Positions 8,849 to 17,276 of a stretch of 64,000 nucleotides of DNA are shown piece by piece. Positions within the stretch are counted from its first letter, which is position 1, and every line of letters starts with the position of its first letter. Under the pieces are notes generated by a model. That model saw only the letters and a list, made by a program, of their open reading frames with translations, was not told the DNA's origin and searched no databases. The position numbers were made by a program, and so were the translations under genes. The stretch spans positions 4,588,001-4,652,000 of the forward strand of contig NC_009614.1 in NCBI RefSeq assembly GCF_000012825.1, in the 5' to 3' direction. The DNA comes from Phocaeicola vulgatus ATCC 8482. GTDB lineage: Bacteria; Bacteroidota; Bacteroidia; Bacteroidales; Bacteroidaceae.

Positions 8849-9191
8849 CGTTCTGAACTTTTTTGATTTCAAAATTACTTGGTGAAGAGCCTTTGGCTGG
8901 TACGCAAACAAATGCAAAATACTGCAATTTATTTCCGGTTCGGTTTTTCTTGCGTGAGTTGTTAGTAACTCACTATACCATAGCGATTTGCTATGTTTTT
9001 CCACATCCCCGTGACACATTACAGGGCATGGTAACAAATGGGTAACGTAGCGAAGTACCAACATGGCCGGAATATGACTTTTACCGTCGTCGAACTTCTG
9101 ATGATAATCCCTAAAAGCACCTATCTATCAATATCTTTGCCTTACTTTTCCATATATCATTTTTTCTCGCTAACTTTGTTACATCATAGCT
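8849..9191. other. Candidate attachment region with integrase-site-like repeats
   Basis: There is no gene in these 343 bp between an integrase and an oppositely oriented AT-rich gene. The region holds inverted repeats GTGAGTT/AACTCAC (8954-8960, 8967-8973) and CATAGC/GCTATG (8979-8984, 8990-8995), and a direct repeat GGTAAC (9030-9035, 9041-9046), as expected for integrase arm sites. Base composition drops towards AT after about 9090, which may mark the element end. A -7 box TAACTTTG at 9171-9178 probably drives the next gene. Confidence 0.4.
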
Positions 9192-10097
9192 ATGAAGCAG
9201 CAGAAGTCTGTTATTGAGATGGAAGAGTCTCAACTCATCAAGGCTATGCAGGAGCATTGTACAGAACTAACTGAAGATTTAGCAAAGAAATGTATCATTC
9301 GCCTTTCTTTGGATAAACGGGAAAACTACCTCACTCCGCCAGTAGGATTAGCGGGCAAGGATATCTTCCCTTGGTCATACAATAGGGAATTAAGTTATCT
9401 GCGTCGCCCAGTGATTCGTTATCAATATGATGATGGCACAGTTATGTGCATGTTTGGGTTCCGCTCCTGTATTCAAGCCGGCATTCAGCTATCTGACTTG
9501 CTTTATTCTGGTCGCTTACGTTATGTGGGAAGGAAGATAGAAACCTTGCTTGGAAAATTTGAGGCTATAAAAGGGGCTGCGTTCAATGACGAGGTACGCT
9601 CTTTTTTGGCAAAGATACCAATAATGCGAGTATGGGAACATGATGTCACTATCAAATCTGGAGGTTATTTTGCGGCAGATAAAGATTATGGTGATATTGA
9701 TGTGATGGCTTATGATACATCACGTGATATACTCTACTTGATAGAATGTAAGAATACCAATCCAGCCAAGAATATTAAGGAAATGAAAACCGAGATGGAT
9801 GAATATCTTGGTCGTGGTGATAATCCCGAGAGAGACAAGAAGAGAGCTCTTGTTCTTAAACATTTGCGTCGTCATCGCTGGGTAACGGAGCATATTAATG
9901 AAGTTGCGAAACACATTGGTGTAGCAGTTACACCCCGAGTAAAGTCAATGATGCTGACAGCTACAGTAATACCAACATCCTATCTCAAAAGAGAGAAAAT
10001 ACCAATGTCAATTCTGAATTACCCTGAATTAAAGATAAAGGGCGTGAATTTACTAGATTCGTGCAAAGAACCAGATTTAAGCGTACTTGATATATGA
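9192..10097 (+). CDS. Stand-alone PD-(D/E)XK nuclease-like protein
   Basis: This 301-residue protein has a core containing G-D-I-D-V, then about 14 residues, then L-I-E-C-K, the acidic and E-x-K signature of the restriction-endonuclease-like fold (residues about 177-201). The N-terminal 150 residues are not recognised. It may be a truncated end of a longer nuclease cut by the adjacent element boundary, but a -7 box 14 bp upstream of the start allows it to be complete. No methylase or partner gene is adjacent. Probably DNA-defence related; target unknown. Confidence 0.55.
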   Translation: MKQQKSVIEMEESQLIKAMQEHCTELTEDLAKKCIIRLSLDKRENYLTPPVGLAGKDIFPWSYNRELSYLRRPVIRYQYDDGTVMCMFGFRSCIQAGIQLSDLLYSGRLRYVGRKIETLLGKFEAIKGAAFNDEVRSFLAKIPIMRVWEHDVTIKSGGYFAADKDYGDIDVMAYDTSRDILYLIECKNTNPAKNIKEMKTEMDEYLGRGDNPERDKKRALVLKHLRRHRWVTEHINEVAKHIGVAVTPRVKSMMLTATVIPTSYLKREKIPMSILNYPELKIKGVNLLDSCKEPDLSVLDI

Positions 10098-10135
10098 GAC
10101 TTTTAGAGGTGCTGACGCATCACGCCTTCTAATTT

Positions 10136-10258
10136 TTACCTACTCCTAAAGGTAGTATGGAGCAATCGCTGACGGTTTATCATCTCTGCAATCTGTTCAG
10201 TTCGCATTCCCCTATTCTGGCTTGCCAAACAGTAGAGTATAGCCTCTTCAATCTTCAT
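10136..10258 (-). pseudogene. Truncated HARE-HTH-like gene fragment (40 codons)
   Basis: A 40-codon frame starts M-K-I-E-E-A-I and continues with T-E-Q-I-A-E-M-I-N-R-Q, which is how HARE-HTH (HB1/ASXL) regulatory proteins of Bacteroides begin. It stops soon after, so most of the domain is missing. It keeps a good promoter and operator upstream. Read as a decayed remnant; a functional micro-protein cannot be excluded. Confidence 0.4.
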
Positions 10259-10276
10259 ATTACCAATAATTTAAAG

Positions 10277-10309
10277 TGTGCAAATTTTGCACAAGTTGTT
10301 ACAAAAGTA
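10277..10309 (-). promoter_or_regulatory. Promoter with palindromic operator
   Basis: The minus strand reads a full -7 box TACTTTTG (10302-10309). Immediately downstream lies a perfect 8-bp inverted repeat TGTGCAAA-T-TTTGCACA (10277-10293), placed to repress the truncated gene at 10258. Confidence 0.5.
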
Positions 10310-10466
10310 CGGAAAAATACGGCAACGGAGGCTCTCTGAAAAAGAATCATATCTGAAAACTTTCTCTTTTGACTGCAAAAGAATACGAAATCCCGACTAA
10401 CAAGCCTGACAAAATTTCATATATGAACTTTTATACATATTTTCGTCCCCCCAAAGAAACAAAATT

Positions 10467-11192
10467 ATGGAAACATCAAAAACATACAATAGAACAATTA
10501 ATTTATTAGATAAGTACACAAAGTTTATCAAGTCTATTAACACCGAGGATATTGGTAACAATCTTACACTAGATAAATTAATAGAACTAAAATCAATACT
10601 GTCCGATATTAATAACATAATGACATTAATATCGACTCGTTCTATTGCAACAAAGTTATCAGATATATTATCATTTAAAAATGAAGATAGAGAACGGATA
10701 TTTAATGATATTGATAAACAAAAGCCAAACACAAATGGATTCGACATAAGAATTGACTCTCCTGTAAAAATATTAGTAGAAGTCAAATGCAATTCTCTAA
10801 TCCGCAACAAAAAATTTGGTGCTGCACAAATCAATGCAATTCTTGAAGATGCTAGAAAATTACGGTTAGAATCATCTCGACATATAAAGGCAAGTAAAAG
10901 TATTCAAGACACAAAAGATTATATTAAGATAATTGCTATTGTCAATTTTGGCAATAGGTCTGACGAAGATTTAACGTCTCAACTACTGAGAGAAACCAAG
11001 TGTAAAGAATCCACTAATTCTGCAAGAAAAGAACGAATGAAAGTGAAAAAGTTTTTAAGACCATTATATTCACTATCGCAAATACATGAAATAACAGATC
11101 TAGAAAATGTTTATCTAATAATTTTACATATAAATGATTTAAAAAATGAGTTAGAGCGAATACGATGTGAGTACAGTTTATCACTCAAGTAA
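10467..11192 (+). CDS. Putative PD-(D/E)XK nuclease
   Basis: This 241-residue protein is lysine and isoleucine rich. Residues about 90-110 read G-F-D-I-R-I-D, then V-E-V-K-C-N, which fits the D...(D/E)xK active site of restriction-like nucleases. The N-terminal third is helical. No methyltransferase is next to it. An inverted repeat TCTTTTG/CAAAAGA (10365-10382) lies 85 bp upstream and could be an operator. Assignment rests on one motif, so confidence is modest. Its low GC matches the second nuclease-like gene rather than the element to the left. Confidence 0.45.
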   Translation: METSKTYNRTINLLDKYTKFIKSINTEDIGNNLTLDKLIELKSILSDINNIMTLISTRSIATKLSDILSFKNEDRERIFNDIDKQKPNTNGFDIRIDSPVKILVEVKCNSLIRNKKFGAAQINAILEDARKLRLESSRHIKASKSIQDTKDYIKIIAIVNFGNRSDEDLTSQLLRETKCKESTNSARKERMKVKKFLRPLYSLSQIHEITDLENVYLIILHINDLKNELERIRCEYSLSLK

Positions 11193-11297
11193 AAATACAA
11201 CATAGCTTTACTTTATCCCTGTATTCATATATACGTGCATTAAAGGGAAATAAGGTAGTATTACAAACCATAAACATCTATCATATTTAATTAGTAA

Positions 11298-11325
11298 GGC
11301 GTTCATTTTGAGCGCCTTTTCTTTT
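11298..11325 (+). terminator. Rho-independent terminator
   Basis: An 8-bp stem GGCGTTCA/TGAGCGCC (298-305 with 309-316 of 11 kb, one G-U pair) has a 3-nt loop and is followed by TTTTCTTTTT. It ends the transcript of the upstream nuclease-like gene. Confidence 0.75.
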
Positions 11326-11437
11326 TGCCATCATACCATATAATAATGGTTTCTAATGGTTTTTCATTCATTTTTTGTGTCGATTTTGTACCGCATGGGC
11401 TGATTTGGGTATTTTGCGATTTGCAAGGTGGTATAAG

Positions 11438-11475
11438 AATGAGACGTCTTGATACACAATGAGACATAATGAGAC
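11438..11475 (+). repeat. Three direct copies of AATGAGAC
   Basis: Identical octamers lie at 11438-11445, 11458-11465 and 11468-11475, just upstream of the four-HTH protein gene at the likely left boundary of the second element. Starts are spaced 20 and 10 bp apart, so all fall on the same face of the helix. A binding site for the HTH protein or the integrase is plausible. Confidence 0.5.
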
Positions 11476-11505
11476 ATTTTAAACGAACTAAAAAGAGAAA
11501 TTAGA

Positions 11506-12405
11506 ATGAGAAATTTAATTAGAATTCAGAAGAAATGTGAGTGGTGCGGTAAAGAATTTACTGCCTACAAATGCTCTACGAGGTTTTGTTGCAAGCAATG
11601 CAATGATCATGCATACAAAGCAAAAAAAAGGGAATTAAAAGTTCAATCTGTTAATGAGAATTTAGCTTCTAAAAATGAACCTGAGATAATAAGGATTCAA
11701 GAAAAAGAATTCTTATCTCCTACTGAAACGGCTCAATTATTAGGAATGAGTAGAGCTACTTTATACCGTTATTTATTAAATGGTTTTATTCCTGCAGTAC
11801 AATTCAAAGGTAAGACAAAAATAAGGAGATCCAGCCTAGAAAAAATTTTTGACACTCCTAAACAGTACCAAAAACATACAAAGTCACCTCGTTCTCCTAT
11901 TACTGATTTTTATACTACCGCTGAAGTTGCAAGTAAATATGGAGTAAACGAATCGTGGATATTTAAAGTAGGGAAAGAACAAAATATACCCAAAGTTTTC
12001 AAGAGAGGAAAAACATACTGGAGTGCCAAGCATTTTGATAAATATTTTGCATCTAAAGCACCGGACTCCAACATTACGGAATGGTATTCTGTAGAAGATC
12101 TAACGGAAAAGTTTGGCATGACAACAAGTGCTATATATTCTTTTGTTTCCCGATTTGCTATTCCAAAGAAAAAAATCAAGCGACAGGTATTCTATTCCAA
12201 AAAGCATGTAGATATCGCCAAAGGTCTTGCCAAGGCTGAACCTGAATATTATACGACAGCCGAAGCTATGGAAAAATACAATCTCACACGTGACCAATTG
12301 TATCACTATGTAAAATGGCATCATATCAGTAAAGTGCAGGAAGGAAAATATATCAAGATATCACGCAAAGAGCTCGATGATCTGCTTGCTCCACCTTCGA
12401 TTTAA
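11506..12405 (+). CDS. Zinc-ribbon protein with four tandem excisionase-like HTH modules
   Basis: This 299-residue protein has an N-terminal zinc ribbon C-x2-C then C-C-x2-C (residues about 9-28). Four HTH modules follow, each with a Tyr/Leu-Thr/Ser-x-x-E-A/V start: about 67-110, 130-175, 182-222 and 237-292. Such proteins lie directly before integrase genes in Bacteroides elements and probably act as recombination directionality or regulatory factors. The integrase at 12531 follows after 125 bp with an inverted repeat in between. Intact. Confidence 0.75.
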   Translation: MRNLIRIQKKCEWCGKEFTAYKCSTRFCCKQCNDHAYKAKKRELKVQSVNENLASKNEPEIIRIQEKEFLSPTETAQLLGMSRATLYRYLLNGFIPAVQFKGKTKIRRSSLEKIFDTPKQYQKHTKSPRSPITDFYTTAEVASKYGVNESWIFKVGKEQNIPKVFKRGKTYWSAKHFDKYFASKAPDSNITEWYSVEDLTEKFGMTTSAIYSFVSRFAIPKKKIKRQVFYSKKHVDIAKGLAKAEPEYYTTAEAMEKYNLTRDQLYHYVKWHHISKVQEGKYIKISRKELDDLLAPPSI

Positions 12406-12424
12406 TGTTATTTACTGGTTATCC

Positions 12425-12449
12425 TGTGGTTAACTTTAAAATAACCACA
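12425..12449. promoter_or_regulatory. Inverted repeat TGTGGTTA/TAACCACA
   Basis: Two 8-bp arms (12425-12432 and 12442-12449) are separated by 9 nt in the gap between the HTH gene and the integrase. The GGTTAA core recurs in the inverted repeat at 23513-23543 of the same element, suggesting one regulator. Confidence 0.45.
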
Positions 12450-12530
12450 TCACCAGGAATACACTTGTTTATTTTGCTATCACCACAATAAGAATTAAAC
12501 CTGAATATAAATTTTAATACATTATATTTT

Positions 12531-13483
12531 ATGAGACAACAAACATGTACTACTGTAACATTAAGACAACGCCCTATAAGAAACGGACGAATCTCTCTTT
12601 ACTTGGACTACTACCCTGCTGTACGTAATCCTAAAACAATGAAACTGAGCAGACGTGAATATTTAGGATTTTACATTTATGCAACCCCCAAGAATGCAAT
12701 TGAGCTAGATTACAATAATGAAATCCTAGCTAAAGCCGAACTTATCAGATGCCGTCGACAAGAGGCTGTAATCAATGAAGAATTTGGATTTATGGACAGA
12801 CACAAAATGAGAGCCGATTTTATGGCATATTTCAAAGAAGTATGCCGTAAAAAAGATCATAAATGGCATATCGTTTATCTGCACTTTGAGAAATTTGTCA
12901 ATGGCAAATGTATGTTTGGAGAAATCACTGTTGACCTATGTAACCGCTTCCGAGACTATCTTCTCCATGCAAGGCAACTAAAACATACAGATAAAATGGT
13001 TTCCCGTAATTCAGCTGCCAGTTATTTCTCATTATTCCGAGGAGTTTTGAAACTTGCATATAGAGATAAATATTTACGTGAAAATCCCAATGATTTTCTT
13101 GAAAAGATAGAGAGTAGGGATATTCATAAAGAGTTTTTAACACAAGATGAATTAAAGACTCTGGCTTCAACTCCATGCGATATACCTGTATTAAGAAATG
13201 CATCCCTTTTCTCATGTCTTACCGGATTACGCATCAGTGATATATTGAATCTTAAGTGGGAAAACTTATGCACAGCTCCCGATCTGGGACATTGTATTCG
13301 TCTTCGTACGCAAAAGACACAGACAGAAGCCCTACTACCTATCAGTTATGAAGCATACGCACTTTGTGGAGAACCGGGCACAGGTAAAGTGTTTAAAGAA
13401 CTGCGACGTTGCATGACTGGATATCCTCTTAAAGCATGGATAAAAAAAGCAGGTATTCAAAAACATATAACATTCCACTGCTT
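12531..13483 (+). pseudogene. Integrase of the second element, 5' part (interrupted at the HxxR box)
   Basis: Codons 1-317 of a tyrosine recombinase. The core-binding domain is complete, and the catalytic domain is present through T-G-L-R-I-S-D (canonical Arg I) up to I-T-F-H-C. Coding then departs abruptly at 13484 and runs on into unrelated sequence to a stop at 13616, so R-H and the catalytic Tyr are lost. The missing C-terminus is found at 22240-22404 in the correct frame. Joining the two halves gives a 369-residue integrase with H-C-F-R-H and T-T-Q-I-Y. The insertion therefore disabled it. Confidence 0.9.
13476..13483 (+). repeat. Left copy of the att core CACTGCTT
   Basis: The 8-bp sequence encodes His-Cys-Phe/Leu of the interrupted integrase and recurs at 22240. 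It marks the left junction of the nested element. Confidence 0.85.
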
Positions 13484-13979
13484 GAGTCACAGTAAACTCT
13501 TTTATTTATTGAATATCAGCGAGTTGAGTATTTTAAAGAATGTGACTGCTAACGATTTAGAAACGAGCTATATTCTTTTTCTTTCACAACTTTGCAATAT
13601 ACAAAGAACGCTTTGATTTCGAGTGCAAAGTTAAATCTAATTTCTGAAAAACAACATTTTATGCTGTGATTTTACAAAATATTAAGATTAGTCTTTGCAA
13701 AGGTAAAAGAGTAGTTACCAACAGTAATTTTCATGTAACGTCATTTTAAGAGTATGGCAAAAAGAACATATTCATAAACGCATATATGTATCTTGCCATA
13801 TTGGGAAATCAATTGCTTAGTTCCATTTTTGCAGATTATATTTCTATTTTGTCTAAATTACGACGGAATACAGCAGATATTTAAGTGATTTGGATGGATT
13901 ATCACGATAAAATATTATTTTTGTAGCGTAAACTCTTCAATATTTAGACTTACTGACATAGGGCTGTCATAGAAGACGC
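13484..13979. other. Left end of the nested element, no gene of its own
   Basis: The first 133 bp extend the broken integrase frame to a stop at 13616, then about 400 bp follow without a convincing gene. A complement of TTGGTAACT at 13713-13721 matches repeats near the right end and is a candidate integrase arm site. Nothing else is recognised. Confidence 0.5.
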
Positions 13980-13987
13980 TATCTTTG
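13980..13987 (+). promoter_or_regulatory. -7 box for pepE
   Basis: TATCTTTG followed by T matches the Bacteroides -7 consensus TAnnTTTG and lies 33 bp before the pepE start. No clear -33 element is seen. Confidence 0.5.
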
Positions 13988-14020
13988 TATCAAAAAGTAT
14001 TAAACTTAATATTATAGAAT

Positions 14021-14647
14021 ATGAAAAGATTATTTTTATGCTCATCATTTGCTGATGTTGCTAATCTATTTGTCGATTGTGCCAAAGAAGATTTGCAAGG
14101 GAAAATTATAGCTTTTATACCAACTGCAAGCCTTACAGAACCAATACGATTCTATGTAAAAAAGGGGAAAAAGGCTTTAGAAGAAGCAGGAATGATTGTT
14201 GAAGAAGTCGAGATTACCCAACTGCCCAAAGAGGAAATATCTTCTATATTACATAAATGCGATTATATCTACATAACAGGTGGAAATACATTTTTCCTTT
14301 TGCAAGAGTTAAAAAGAAAAGGTGTTGATAAAATTATATCTAAACAAGTGAAATTGGGTAAACTGTATATTGGGGAATCTGCCGGAGCAATAATAGCCTC
14401 TCCCGATGCAGAATATATGAGAAGTGTGAATTTTGATCCAATAGAAAAGGCTCCTGAATTGAAAGACTGTACTTCTTTAGATTTGGTCGATTTTTATACG
14501 ATTCCCCATTATGGAAATTTTCCATTCAAGAAAAAAGGTGAAAAGATAGTTCAACTATATAATGAGAAGTTGCAGCTTATTCCTATAAGTAATAAACAAG
14601 CTGTTATTATTGAAGATTCAAATATTCAAATTAAAGATGCAAAATGA
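14021..14647 (+). CDS. pepE: Peptidase E-like (S51 family) protein
   Basis: This 208-residue cytoplasmic protein is of the S51 dipeptidase E / class I glutamine-amidotransferase-like family, which cleaves Asp-X dipeptides. Visible signatures are I-T-G-G-N-T-F at about 85-91, the nucleophile elbow G-E-S-A-G-A with S120, and I-P-H-Y-G-N near residue 165, supplying a histidine. The length fits the family, slightly short at the C-terminus. It has its own -7 box and is the only metabolic-looking cargo of the nested mobilizable element. Its stop overlaps the start of a truncated regulator frame by 4 bp (ATGA). Confidence 0.8.
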   Translation: MKRLFLCSSFADVANLFVDCAKEDLQGKIIAFIPTASLTEPIRFYVKKGKKALEEAGMIVEEVEITQLPKEEISSILHKCDYIYITGGNTFFLLQELKRKGVDKIISKQVKLGKLYIGESAGAIIASPDAEYMRSVNFDPIEKAPELKDCTSLDLVDFYTIPHYGNFPFKKKGEKIVQLYNEKLQLIPISNKQAVIIEDSNIQIKDAK

Positions 14648-14739
14648 ATAGAATAGACCGTATTTCTGCTATATTGATTCAGTTACAATCGCACTCGTTA
14701 GTGAAAGCACAGCAAATTTCAGAACGTTTTGTAGCATAG
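14644..14739 (+). pseudogene. Remnant of a WYL/DeoR-type regulator (31 codons)
   Basis: The frame M-N-R-I-D-R-I-S-A-I-L-I-Q-L-Q reads like the N-terminal HTH of YafY/WYL-domain regulators and is coupled to the pepE stop by an ATGA overlap. It stops after R-F-V-A. The following roughly 130 bp read as an unrelated C-terminal fragment (ending Y-T-K) and contain no complete gene. Probably a deletion fusion of two old genes. Confidence 0.45.
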
Positions 14740-14876
14740 ACGAGATGCCAAGAAAGCATATCAAAGCAGAATGCAGCAACAAGAACGGTTGGCAATTCGT
14801 TACCTCAAAATCGGACAATCCTCCCAATGTCCTTATTATAAAGGGATAAAGATTATATTCCAAAATTACACTAAAT

Positions 14877-14917
14877 AAATGAGAGGGGAATGTATTAAGT
14901 TTATTTCCCTCTCATTT
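14877..14917. terminator. Bidirectional terminator between pepE region and mob operon
   Basis: An 11-bp perfect stem AAATGAGAGGG/CCCTCTCATTT (14877-14887 with 14907-14917) is flanked by A- and T-rich ends. It lies just before the 3' end of the leftward mob operon. Confidence 0.65.
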
Positions 14918-14940
14918 AGTTTAGTTAGTTTCCAGAAACT

Positions 14941-15732
14941 TTATTTTGAGCTTTTCATAGCACGTATTATGCGATTTGATTCTTGCAAAAGCTTATTGGC
15001 TATACTATCTTTATAAGTAGCCATTTCAACCATTTCATGATGATGGCGAATAGAATCCTCGTAGGCAGCAACACAATTTCTTACATCATCTATAACTTTC
15101 TCATCTCGGCAAACAGAAAAATGCTTTTCGATGTATCGAACATTTGGGTCGTCAGATGGAAGAACCATCTTCAATGCCCGATATTTCAAGTCTGCTACCT
15201 CCCAAGCTTGATACTCTCGCCATTGGGCTAGGTTGCCCCAAATGGAGATGACAAGAGATAGAGCCAAGCCTCCAATGAAAAGAAGAACATACTTTGAAGT
15301 TGGCTCGAAGCGATGAGTCACTACTTTCTTCAGAGGTGCGTTATCCATTGCGTGAAGTTTGTCCTGCACATTTTTTGATGTGGCATTCAGCTCTTGTTTC
15401 ACCTGATTAATGGTATCAAACAAGAGTTTGCTTCGCTGTTCATCTTTGCTTGCTTCTTTCTTGGTAAGGTCGGTAAAGATACAGATAGCCTCTCTTAATC
15501 TTACCAATTTGTCAATAGCTTCCCCTTCTTTTACAGCCATAGCAAGAATAGCTTTTTCAAGTTTGCTTGTATCAACACTTACAGAGACTGGAGTGCTTTC
15601 CGCCTCTGTATTCTTTGGTGAGGCAGAAAGTTCATCGACTTTCTGCTCCAATCTCTCAACTGTGCCGTAGATGGCTTCCAATAGTTCTTCTTTCATATTT
15701 CTTTTGTTGTTTGAATGGTTTGTAACTTGCAT
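14941..15732 (-). CDS. Membrane-anchored coiled-coil protein of the mob operon
   Basis: This 263-residue protein has heptad-rich N-terminal helices (residues about 15-35 and 55-125), one transmembrane segment at about 148-166, and a C-terminal helical region ending in a Lys-rich tail. It overlaps the relaxase stop by one base (TGATG), which suggests translational coupling and supports the start at 15732; M-K-E-E-L-L at 15696 is an alternative. Similar proteins follow relaxase genes in Bacteroides mobilizable elements, where they may tether the relaxosome. Exact function unknown. Confidence 0.6.
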   Translation of the reverse strand: MQVTNHSNNKRNMKEELLEAIYGTVERLEQKVDELSASPKNTEAESTPVSVSVDTSKLEKAILAMAVKEGEAIDKLVRLREAICIFTDLTKKEASKDEQRSKLLFDTINQVKQELNATSKNVQDKLHAMDNAPLKKVVTHRFEPTSKYVLLFIGGLALSLVISIWGNLAQWREYQAWEVADLKYRALKMVLPSDDPNVRYIEKHFSVCRDEKVIDDVRNCVAAYEDSIRHHHEMVEMATYKDSIANKLLQESNRIIRAMKSSK

Positions 15733-16682
15733 CAAAGGCTAAAGCCTCTTCTGCGTTTCTTCTTTTTCTTCTTGACTGATTCATCCTCTGGGAATGTCTC
15801 AAAGGTCTGAGCATTGGCTGGAGCAAAAAGTCCAATGGAAGAAATATCGTCCCAAGGGTCCTGGCTGCTCTCCGATATGGATGGCTCCTGCTCATTCTTG
15901 CAACAGCCCTGCTCATATTGCTGAGCAGAGTTGGCACTTGCTGATAAAAGGTTCTCCGTTCCCTCTAATCTCGCATTCAGTTTGCCAAAGCTATAGTCTC
16001 GGCTAATCTGCGTACCCTTGAAGCTATATCCATCCTTGCAGAAACGGATGCCTTGAACCTTGGTTCGCTCCTTATCCTTATAGACAAACTCTAAGTGAAC
16101 ACCTCGTTTTGCAAGTTCACTTTTGAACTCGTCCCAGCTATCTGCCATTCTCAATGCGCTCTTTACAGCATTGTGAATTTCATATTTGGCTCGCTCAGCA
16201 TTGCGTAACTTGCGAGTATTAGTATTGCTCTTGTCCGTTCCGTAGGTAAATCCATACTTGGATTTAAGAGCCTTGGTCACTTGCTCATTACGCCTATAAT
16301 CATTCCTGTCTGATATGAGCTTGCCCTCGTTATTGATGCGGTTATACACGATATGACAATGTGGATTGTCGGTGTTGTGATGCCTTACGATGATGAATTG
16401 AGTATCTTTTATCCCCATCATCTGCATGTATTCAAGGGCTATCTTAGCCATGAATTCATCCGTCAAACGTGGCTTGTCCTCGGGCTTGAAGCTCAAAGCT
16501 ATGTGCCCCACAGGCTTCTTAATCCTTGGATTTAGCTGTCTTTGCAGCTCAAAACTTTGTACTATCTCGGCATTCGTGCCGAGTAACACTCCATCGGATG
16601 CAAGGATTTTCGCCTCGTCCTTGTCTGTCACGTAGCGGACGCAACCACCAAAGGATGCACCTTTCTTTAGCTTGCCTATCAT
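15732..16682 (-). CDS. Relaxase, MOB-P / MobA-VirD2-like
   Basis: This 316-residue relaxase nicks oriT and pilots the strand during mobilization. G-H-I-A-L-S-F lies at 59-65, and the metal-binding histidine motif H-H-N-T-D-N-P-H-C-H at 101-110 is complete. The catalytic Tyr candidate is Y17 in V-R-Y-V-T. The C-terminus is short and lysine-rich (K-K-K-K-K-K-R-R-R), fitting a small Bacteroides Mob relaxase. It overlaps the upstream mobC-like stop by 4 bp (ATGA) and the downstream gene by 1 bp, so the three form one operon read leftwards from the oriT-like region. Confidence 0.9.
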   Translation of the reverse strand: MIGKLKKGASFGGCVRYVTDKDEAKILASDGVLLGTNAEIVQSFELQRQLNPRIKKPVGHIALSFKPEDKPRLTDEFMAKIALEYMQMMGIKDTQFIIVRHHNTDNPHCHIVYNRINNEGKLISDRNDYRRNEQVTKALKSKYGFTYGTDKSNTNTRKLRNAERAKYEIHNAVKSALRMADSWDEFKSELAKRGVHLEFVYKDKERTKVQGIRFCKDGYSFKGTQISRDYSFGKLNARLEGTENLLSASANSAQQYEQGCCKNEQEPSISESSQDPWDDISSIGLFAPANAQTFETFPEDESVKKKKKKRRRGFSL

Positions 16683-17092
16683 GTGGTATCCTCCTTTCTG
16701 CCCATACTGCTTGGCTTCGGTTTATAACTTGCTTGGCGATACTCGCCAAGGATTTCTTTTAATCTTCTCAACAAGTCCACCACATATACATGGGTTTCAT
16801 GGAAACCTCTCTGATGCGACAGCTTGGTAAGTTGGTTGAGGTTGTTCGCCATGCCAATGAGGTTCTTGGCGATGGCTATCGTCTCTGCGTTGTGTCCGCT
16901 GACCACCTTGCCGTTCAAGGCGGACTCACGGATGTACTCCGCCAACTTGCGGTTGGCTTTTCTCGCCCTCAGTCTCAAAGCCTCGTAGCTTGGCTTCGAG
17001 AACTTCACCGTGACAGACTTCGACAGCTTGCGAACCCTGCCTGTGGGCGGTCTTCCGCCCTTTCTTTTGTCTTGTTCATGTATGCTTGTCAT
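16679..17092 (-). CDS. MobC-like relaxosome accessory protein
   Basis: This 137-residue basic protein has a ribbon-helix-helix-like segment V-T-V-K-F-S-K-P-S-Y-E-A-L (residues about 27-39), then the A-E-Y-I-R-E-S-A-L motif and a helical region L-I-G-M-A-N-N-L-N-Q-L-T, typical of MobC/relaxosome proteins. It would bind oriT and help the relaxase melt DNA. First gene of the mob operon, starting 73 bp from the oriT-like hairpin. Confidence 0.85.
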   Translation of the reverse strand: MTSIHEQDKRKGGRPPTGRVRKLSKSVTVKFSKPSYEALRLRARKANRKLAEYIRESALNGKVVSGHNAETIAIAKNLIGMANNLNQLTKLSHQRGFHETHVYVVDLLRRLKEILGEYRQASYKPKPSSMGRKEDTT

Positions 17093-17165
17093 TCGATATA
17101 CTGTTTACAGTTGGTACACTCACTTTCTGCGACCGTCGGGAGCAAAATTCCTCCGCCCTCATGGT

Positions 17166-17207
17166 GGAGCGAGGCGTTTTGGGATTCCCAAAACATAACC
17201 TCGCTCC
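17166..17207. other. Candidate oriT: nested inverted repeats
   Basis: The outer arms GGAGCGAGG (17166-17174) and CCTCGCTCC (17199-17207) enclose a perfect 9-bp inner pair GTTTTGGGA/TCCCAAAAC (17176-17184, 17186-17194) with a single-base centre. The location between mobC and DUF3408, directly upstream of the mob operon, is where oriT lies in related elements. The nick site cannot be assigned from sequence alone. Confidence 0.6.
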
Positions 17208-17276
17208 CTCTCAGAACACGTTAGTTGGAACTACAGCCTTTCAGCTATCCACGTCCAAGGTCACAGACCTTAATTC

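Larger units (their letters stand above)
1..9190. mobile_element. Right-hand part of a conjugative element
   Basis: Polyvalent proteins, a VirD4-type coupling protein, the HTH/RhuM-like/integrase module and a GC content well above the DNA that follows mark this as one end of an integrative conjugative element whose bulk lies left of the window. The boundary is estimated from the composition change and repeats at 8950-9190. Confidence 0.6.

Noticed and set aside
8849..9064. N-terminal extension of the left integrase to 9064
   Set aside because: The extra 72 codons are Cys/His-rich, contain att-like inverted repeats, and related proteins begin at M-K-S-T-F.
10157..10339. 60-codon plus-strand frame
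   Set aside because: Antisense to the HARE-HTH remnant, and it covers its promoter and operator.
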